Assembly (NCBI GenBank): GCA_021846665.1
Contig: JAJZWM010000008.1
Location: 1 to 33,311, forward strand
Length of the DNA: 33,311 nucleotides
Direction: 5' to 3'
Origin: Nanobdellota archaeon
Lineage (GTDB): Archaea; Nanobdellota; Nanobdellia; Parvarchaeales; Parvarchaeaceae
The notes beneath the pieces are model-generated. The model ran no database searches, was not told where the DNA came from, and saw nothing but the letters and a program-made list of their open reading frames with translations. The position numbers and the translations under genes were made by a program. Positions 31,745 through 33,311 of the stretch are shown in pieces (positions within the stretch are counted from its first letter, which is position 1; every line of letters begins with the position of its first letter).

Positions 31745-32824
31745 TCAATTTAAAAGACTATCGAGGACTTTTTTCACATTTCCATAAGAGATATCATTAC
31801 CAGATTTTACTTCATTTACTTTATCCCTGTCAACTGATTTTATCATTTTATAAAACTCATCGGAATCACTCCCAACTTGCAAATAAAATACTTTTGTAAG
31901 CCGTGGAAACAGCTTTTTAAGAGTATTGTAAAGTTCACCATTATCCTCATAGTTATCTCCATCCGTTATATGAAGCAGAAAAACATCTTCAGATTCATAA
32001 GCTATTCTTTCTTTGTATGGTGACATTGAGGGATATGCAATTCCATCTGTCATATCCATAACTAATTTATAAGCAGGCTGAAATGAAGTCCCCCCGTTAG
32101 CAACAAGCTTGTAAAAATCATCTTTTTTACGTGGATCAAATTCAAATGCCTGATTAGTATGCGCTAAATACCTTATCTTAACAGTGTCTTCATACTTTTG
32201 TTTTAGCCAAAATTCTATCAAACCTGCAATTGTAGCAGAGAATTCTCCGTATGTGTCCATAGACCCGCTTATATCTCTCATTATAACAAATGTAGCTGAT
32301 AAATTTGGGATAAGTTTTTCTTCAATAAAGTTATAACGCATATCTTCATCCCTTACATCAATTTTAAAGCCATTCTTTTCAAAGTAGCCAGTTGCCATCT
32401 GCCTATCTAGCATTGCTTCTATAGTTTTTTCTTGGTTTTCATCTACACCATTTTCGGTGGTCAACAACTTATAAAGCTTTTTATCTTTCTTTCCTGGTTT
32501 AGAAAAAGATAATCCCCAATTTTCCATCATTTGCTTTAATCTTCTCTTGTCTACACCAACTTTTACCTTTGAATTGTCGCCTTTACCGCCTTCTCCATTA
32601 TTACCTTTTCCATTACCATCCCCATTATCGCCGTCGCCATCTCCTTCGCCATTACCGCCCAAGCCATTGTAGGATATGGTTGGATTTGCCTTAACAGGTA
32701 TGGTCTTTATAACAGTTTTACCATCATTAATGTCTCGTATATCTGTAGAACTTAGTATAAGGTCATCTTCCTCATCTATTTTTTTCCTGTATTTATCTTC
32801 TGCATCTCCCAATTCACTAGTCAT
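31745..32824 (-). CDS. yeaH: DUF444/YeaH-like von Willebrand factor A protein
   Basis: A 359-residue protein of the YeaH/YhbH (DUF444) family. After a charged N-terminus comes a Gly/Asp/Asn linker (about 53-84, GDGDGDNGDGNGKG) and then the vWA domain. Its metal site reads MRDISGSM (DxSxS), GGTSFQPAY (Thr) and HITDGDN (Asp), so it is likely functional. ENWGLSFSKPGKKDKK is a family region. In bacteria it sits between the PrkA/YeaG kinase and SpoVR. It overlaps the upstream gene by eight bases and is one base from SpoVR. Confidence 0.88.
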   Translation of the reverse strand: MTSELGDAEDKYRKKIDEEDDLILSSTDIRDINDGKTVIKTIPVKANPTISYNGLGGNGEGDGDGDNGDGNGKGNNGEGGKGDNSKVKVGVDKRRLKQMMENWGLSFSKPGKKDKKLYKLLTTENGVDENQEKTIEAMLDRQMATGYFEKNGFKIDVRDEDMRYNFIEEKLIPNLSATFVIMRDISGSMDTYGEFSATIAGLIEFWLKQKYEDTVKIRYLAHTNQAFEFDPRKKDDFYKLVANGGTSFQPAYKLVMDMTDGIAYPSMSPYKERIAYESEDVFLLHITDGDNYEDNGELYNTLKKLFPRLTKVFYLQVGSDSDEFYKMIKSVDRDKVNEVKSGNDISYGNVKKVLDSLLN

Positions 32825-33311
32825 AAAACAACTTTCCCTCCTTGTATATTTTTAATGCTTCTTCTACCGCTTCATCGAAATAACCGCGCTTTGTAACCAG
32901 AAAATTCTTTATGTACGAATACAGTTCAGAGTTTCTGTCTATATCTTTTCCAGATTCTCCAATAAAGTTCTTAAATTTATTTTCTGTTTTTATAAATTCT
33001 TTACCTGTAGATTCTAAGAAATGCAGGAGATCTTCAAATTTTGTCTTGTAATTTACTATCCCTAGAGGGACTTTTTTAAATTTAAACAAACTAACCTGAT
33101 TTTTCAATCCATCTACGTCGAAATATCTGCCTGCTTCCGTAAGGTAGCCCTCTGTATCCTTGAATTCCTGTGATTGCTTTACCGAAATCATTGAATCTAC
33201 ATATTTAGATATAATATTTACATAATCGTTAAAATGCTCACCGAAATAAAATGAAAGTAATGCATAATCTATTTCAGAGCGCACATCATTTGTTATAATT
33301 GAATTTATATA
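32817..33311 (-). CDS. prkA: probable C-terminal part of a PrkA/YeaG-like serine kinase (partial at right edge)
   Basis: The frame is open from the window edge to the TAG at 32817, at least 164 codons; the GTG at 33284 is an internal possibility, but coding continues above it (YINSIITND before RSEIDY). YFGEHFNDYVNIISKYVDSM and LVTKRGYFDEAVEEALKIY resemble the end of PrkA-type proteins, where a GY motif lies in the last helices. The AAA+ and kinase domains would lie outside the window. Gene order (PrkA-DUF444-SpoVR) supports the call. The name rests on weak similarity plus context, so it is tentative. Confidence 0.5.
   Translation of the reverse strand, partial: YINSIITNDVRSEIDYALLSFYFGEHFNDYVNIISKYVDSMISVKQSQEFKDTEGYLTEAGRYFDVDGLKNQVSLFKFKKVPLGIVNYKTKFEDLLHFLESTGKEFIKTENKFKNFIGESGKDIDRNSELYSYIKNFLVTKRGYFDEAVEEALKIYKEGKLFYD

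Noticed and set aside
32560-32680. Gly/Asp/Asn-rich linker of DUF444 as an assembly artefact or repeat expansion
   Set aside because: The frame is kept and bacterial YeaH has a similar Gly-rich linker at the same place, so it is a normal family feature with mild simple-sequence drift.
1-33311. tRNA, rRNA, transposase, integrase or attachment sites
   Set aside because: I scanned the spacers for T-loop-like GGTTC..ATCC sequences and for mobile-element proteins and found none.

Overview
The window is AT-rich (about one third G+C by eye), gene-dense DNA from an archaeon. Archaeal hallmarks are a fibrillarin/Nop5 pair (C/D-box RNA methylation), an archaeal-type phosphoglycerate mutase (ApgM), an archaeal Lhr helicase and AT-rich TATA-like elements about 25 bp ahead of many start codons. 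Very short spacers, 1-20 nt gene overlaps, several shortened proteins and a mix of archaeal and bacterial-type genes suggest a small-genome DPANN lineage (an ARMAN/Parvarchaeota-like organism would fit). That placement is inference, because no rRNA gene is present. Superoxide dismutase and a PrxQ peroxiredoxin imply contact with oxygen.

Layout. 1-57: start of a minus-strand secreted or membrane protein running off the left edge. 164-3075: AddA/UvrD-type helicase-nuclease coupled to a tiny membrane protein. 3072-7726: unknown Tyr/Lys-rich protein, 14-TM-type MFS exporter, GlpA-like glycerol-3-phosphate dehydrogenase with a CoxG-like SRPBCC protein, and an AlaX editing protein. 7777-13252: Lhr helicase with an overlapping metallophosphoesterase, a methyltransferase and a divergent DEAD-box helicase. 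13369-16919: HAD phosphatase and a PadR-controlled ABC-2 exporter operon that contains a deletion-fused remnant of a second exporter. 17041-18883: Fe/Mn SOD, then two unknown genes, one of them a pseudokinase-like protein. 18884-19207: the only gap over 300 bp, with 8-bp tandem repeats and palindromes. 19208-21083: two similar pairs of three-TM proteins on either side of a speD-family gene. 21126-26423: peroxiredoxin and a base-excision-repair neighbourhood (Nth, Dcd, XthA, a KaiC-like ATPase, PolX). 26467-30001: ApgM, a coiled-coil protein, fibrillarin and a short Nop5. 30163-33311: SpoVR, DUF444/YeaH and what looks like the C-terminus of a PrkA kinase.

How it works together. The repair genes form a nearly complete uracil/abasic-site pathway: Dcd limits dUTP, Nth cuts damaged bases, XthA processes abasic ends and PolX fills gaps. 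The SpoVR/DUF444/PrkA-like genes form a tightly packed operon matching the bacterial yeaG-yeaH-ycgB set. The PadR repressor, with a perfect inverted repeat at its own promoter, probably controls the ABC exporter.

Expression signals come in two forms. Many first genes have a TATA element about 25 bp from ATG and no Shine-Dalgarno, implying leaderless mRNAs. Genes with a TATA element 36 bp or more away carry a GGTGA-like or GGGGG site. Three convergent gene pairs end in a shared TTAA that holds both stop codons. I found no tRNA, rRNA, CRISPR array, transposase or integrase.
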